DNA from: Tubiluchus corallicola
Taxonomy: Eukaryota; Priapulida; Priapulimorpha; Priapulimorphida; Tubiluchidae
Assembly (NCBI GenBank): GCA_030141605.1
Contig: JAQGDQ010000019.1
Location: 744,001-808,000 of the forward strand
DNA: 64,000 bases
Direction: 5' to 3'
Position 1 is the stretch's first letter. Each line of letters opens with the position of its first letter. The translations under genes were made by a program, and so were the position numbers. Positions 60,353 through 64,000 of this stretch are shown here, one piece after another. The notes beneath the pieces are model-generated. The model was not told the DNA's origin. It made no database searches and saw only the letters and a program-made list of their open reading frames with translations.

Positions 60353-63300
60353 CACGTCAGTTATTTGAGCACAATGCGGTTAAAAGTATAGGAAATGTAA
60401 TGTCGGATTTGGCCTCCAGAACTCGACTTCACTGGAACACCCCAACAACCAAAAGAGCGATTAAATAACACACCCATGTATTAATACTGCTATCAGTGTG
60501 TTTACATCTATAACTGTATTTACATTCCAAACCAAAATGCAATATGTCAAAAGGGGTCTGTATTGTTCGAATCATTCGCTTCTAGTGAGATACGCAAAAC
60601 AACGTAAAGCAGTTAACTAAAGCTCAACTGCCCTAAACATCTTCTTCGATGCTACCAATCTACTAATGAAAACAAAAGTACGGCAATTAAACAAAGAATT
60701 CTCATTACCTGCAAGTACACCCCGGTAATATCAAATAATATAATCCATGGACCCAAGTCCACAGGCCTTGGCTAACTAGTCACGTAACTAGCGAGCTGAC
60801 CAACTTGGTTGAAAGATCAACAAAACTAATTACTTTATTCCTCACGATATCGGTCAACATGCCCAGGTAATAACTTGTAGATGAGAGTTGCAAGTCAGGA
60901 AAACTAGACAAATTAAAACAGATTGGAAATTTTGATTGTAATGATGAAAACAAAATCAATTACAGCGAGAAAAGAAAGCATTAAGAAACTAAGCTAAAAC
61001 GAAAAGCCAAAGACACAAATACACCATTATTAATCATTTAATAAACCATGATAGCATACGAACATCTACAATTTGCCGCACAACATCTGACTGGTCATCC
61101 GTTTCACTTTTCATAATTACATTGTGTTTTAAATAGTGAACTCTCACAACCTATTTCGTTAACTCACTCTTGCAAACTGCTCCAAAAGTAACGAATATAA
61201 CTGCAGAAAGCCAAAGTGCCAATAAGACACTCAAAATAATAGTATTTGCACAAGTTAAAAATAATACACATGAGTAAAAATAAAAGAAATGCAGTATACA
61301 AAAAATGTTACTGCTTAAAAGTTAAAAACAATGAAAAAATTGAAGCAAAACAAATTGTGTTCGCAGAAACATTTTGCCAAAAAAGCACAATTCATCTTAA
61401 ATCGTGTATAATCTCAAAAAGAGACACTTGTTACACTAAAAATGACAGCAACATGGTCATTGTGGACCAACAGTTACAATAATTCAGTACATTCATTGAG
61501 TACAAGTATATTTTCTATCTACTCTCTATTGTAAAATTTTATATATTGAAATAGAAAAAAAATCAATTTCATGCGCGAGACTAGCTCGTTTGCAGTCGAG
61601 TATGGCACATTGAACGTTCTAGCTCGGTTACTTTATAATACAGTGAAATTACTGACAGCAGTGACAAAAGCATGTATAATGTAGCAAATTTGTTAGAATT
61701 AAGTTTCACAGGATGATGCCACTTTTTAATTGTTTGTAATTTACAGTACCAAAGCTAATTCCAATGTGAATCAAACCCTTTTGCAAAATCAATTGATTTT
61801 TGTAGACAGACAGTTTACTACACATATCATGAGAACTTCAAAATTACAAACAAACTGTACAAAATGTACAAGTGCACAGGCAAAAATTCGTTAAGACATG
61901 TTTCAATCATTATTTGAATGACCTTTTCCTACTAAGAGTCTCCTTTAATTTCACTGACATACAGCAAACAAAATAAATTTCACAATCCCAATCCTAGTTA
62001 AAGTTCGGAAGACCTACGTCAGAACTGTTAAAATTCACGACGAATAAGCTGAGAAAATATAGTGGAAAAGGCCATAAAGACCGTCGAATAAAAATGATTT
62101 TTCCAATAAGTAAAGTGCATGATGAAAACTTCAGAATAAACTTAATTCACAACAGTTACACACAAAGGAATGAGTAAAGAGATGACTGTTGACAACTATA
62201 ATTTACATAGCACAATATAAATTCACAGAAAACTGTTCAATAAATCTATATACAAATACATACAAGTAAATAACGCATGGACAGAGAGAAACTTTTTCCC
62301 CAATTAATCAAGGCTCATCAGGCGTAAATGCAATTTTTAAATCATTGAGAATAAATTATGTGTAAAAATTTGCAGACTATAATTGCAAGGGGCTCCACAT
62401 TCACTTCTTTTGAGTAAAAATGCTCGACAAGAGCCAAAGAAAGAAATTTATGCTGGTGAGAAAGTTACTTGAATAAAATATGATCCTCTGTAGGAAAAAA
62501 TATTAAAAACTTAAAAGAATCATTAAAATTATGCTATAAAATTTTCTTAATCAATGATCATTTTATTAAAACAACACTTTGGCTTTGAGTCTACTAACAA
62601 CAGCAACTGTCATCAAAAATAAGAAGGTTATAAACTAGCTTAGATCATGTTGTCAGTTTTTATTTTAAGAAAACTAAATGGCTGGCATGGTTTTGGGATT
62701 AAAATTAATAAACTGAAACAATAATGTACATAATTTAGGCTGCTATCACAAAAAAATACAGCAGTTCATAGAAAGTTGGACATATCATTTGCATCATAAT
62801 TATCTTTTTGACAGTAATTATACTAAGAAATTATCACTGCAAGACAATACACGTAAATCTACATGTAGCACAACTTTAATTGCAAAAGAGAGCTAAGGCA
62901 AATATGCTATGCTCCTAAACTCTTGCTTGTTATTCGCAAATTCAAAAAAAAGAGAAGACAAACGGGACATAGTGTCAATTAACACTAGCCGTCGAATCAA
63001 AAAGATCACGCACACATGAGCAATTATTAGAAAAAGACAAGTGAAAATCCTCGCTTAGTAAATACATCATAAATCAGGCACTACATGAAGCACCATGAAC
63101 ATGCATTATAACCAAAAAACAAATGTTATCCAGTCTTAGTAAGGAAGAGGACATTGACACGAGTAACACAAGAAAAGTTAAATGTGGAAGTCTGCAGAAA
63201 GTCATGAAAGTAATGGGCCAAAAATCTGGCAGTCACAATGGTTTGTGATAGAAAAAAGCAAAAATTTTTTCAGCTTGGCCCCAGATTGTTCAACGTCAAT

Positions 63301-64000
63301 TTAATTTCTGAATTATATTGCAACTCACAAATTACCGCTACTGGTAAGACATTAGAACTGTTATCTCTCTATCCAAAATCTTACAATTACAACAGTTTAC
63401 AGAAGACACTTGTCCAAAATCCATTGTCAGCACAAAGTAAATTTGTGGGTAGGCCATGCAGCAGTTTTTAGGTACTGTTTTCTAAACCACACTAGTATGC
63501 TCAGACACTGTACTTTTGCTGGTCTTTTGATGTGTTGACGAATGAAGGATATGACATCACAAATGTTAATACTCTTGTGTTTCTTTATGTATGCACCATT
63601 ACCGCCTGTTTAGTTCCATTTTTAGAGCTGCAAGAAATATTATAAAAATACAAAAATGAACATCAACAACATGAATCCATATAAGAGAAACAGTTAAATG
63701 CAGCAGGAACAGAAACTATTAAAGCGGGAGACATATCCAGAAAAAACTGTTGTAACCTGGTTTGACATTTGTAAAACAGCTAACACAAAAGTTAGAGCAT
63801 AGTTATGCATAAAAACCTTAAAACACAAACAAAAAACACAATTGCACAATTCCTAAGATTCATGAAAACGAATACTTGGATTTTAAAAAATTAAAAGTTA
63901 TTAAAGATTAATGAGCTGTAGGCGTGAAATGTAATAAAACTAGATCTGAAACAGTAGATAACAGGGTAATACGCTAAATAGTTGCCACTCACCATCAATA
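60353..64000. other. Galectin 5' flank and unannotated AT-rich DNA
   Basis: The first few hundred bases must hold the galectin promoter; I see no clear TATA box. Beyond it, no splice-linked coding frames, tRNAs or strong repeats were found up to the window edge. Part of 61.5-64 kb could be a long 3' UTR of a gene outside the window, but nothing here proves that. Confidence 0.35.

Noticed and set aside
61246-61482. 78-codon Lys-rich frame
   Set aside because: Typical of AT-rich random sequence; no domain, splice partner or promoter.
1-64000. CRISPR array, prokaryotic operons or bacterial insertion sequences
   Set aside because: None seen. Spliced animal genes fill the window, and the repeats are LINE, LTR-like or DNA-transposon types.

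Overview
This is nuclear DNA of a multicellular animal. It is AT-rich, protein genes are split into many short exons with GT-AG introns, AATAAA poly(A) signals are present, and several animal-specific families (Mediator MED17, lamin B receptor, tandem-repeat galectin, thrombospondin type-1-like modules) can be rebuilt exon by exon. Intergenic and intronic DNA is full of LINE fragments and short DNA transposons. The species cannot be named from the sequence. A non-vertebrate metazoan is likely, because the proteins are clearly diverged from vertebrate versions while LBR keeps its Tudor-RS-sterol reductase layout.

Layout. 1-1.3 kb: decayed LINE reverse transcriptase (minus), then a hAT-like MITE. 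2.9-5.7 kb (plus): small secreted protein with an Arg/Glu-rich region and a thrombospondin type-1 (TSR) module, its first exon not found. 4.4-4.9 kb: foldback element in its intron. About 6.8-7.0 kb: dead Kunitz-like domain (minus). 9.27-12.9 kb (plus): second secreted TSR-like protein, modelled from TATA box to stop. 15.4-26.7 kb (minus): complete MED17 in 13 coding exons. 27.2-29.9 kb: LINE 3' part with a duplicated tail, broken by a DNA transposon with a perfect 9-bp target duplication. 30.0-30.3 kb: candidate LBR promoter. 30.5-31.9 kb: 5'-truncated LINE with one open RT frame (minus). 34.1-51.9 kb (plus): complete LBR in 12 coding exons. 54.1-60.4 kb (minus): complete two-domain galectin in 8 coding exons. 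60.4-64 kb: no gene recognised.

The genes do not form a pathway. MED17 and LBR are divergent housekeeping genes; LBR and the galectin are convergent. The two TSR-like genes are the least familiar part: neighbours on the same strand with the same design (signal peptide, low-complexity region, then a TSR split by a phase-0 intron at the same place), most simply explained as diverged tandem duplicates. Other notable points are loss of canonical sugar-binding residues in both galectin domains, a long inverted-repeat pair flanking LBR exons 7-9, and a transposon with palindromic subterminal motifs.
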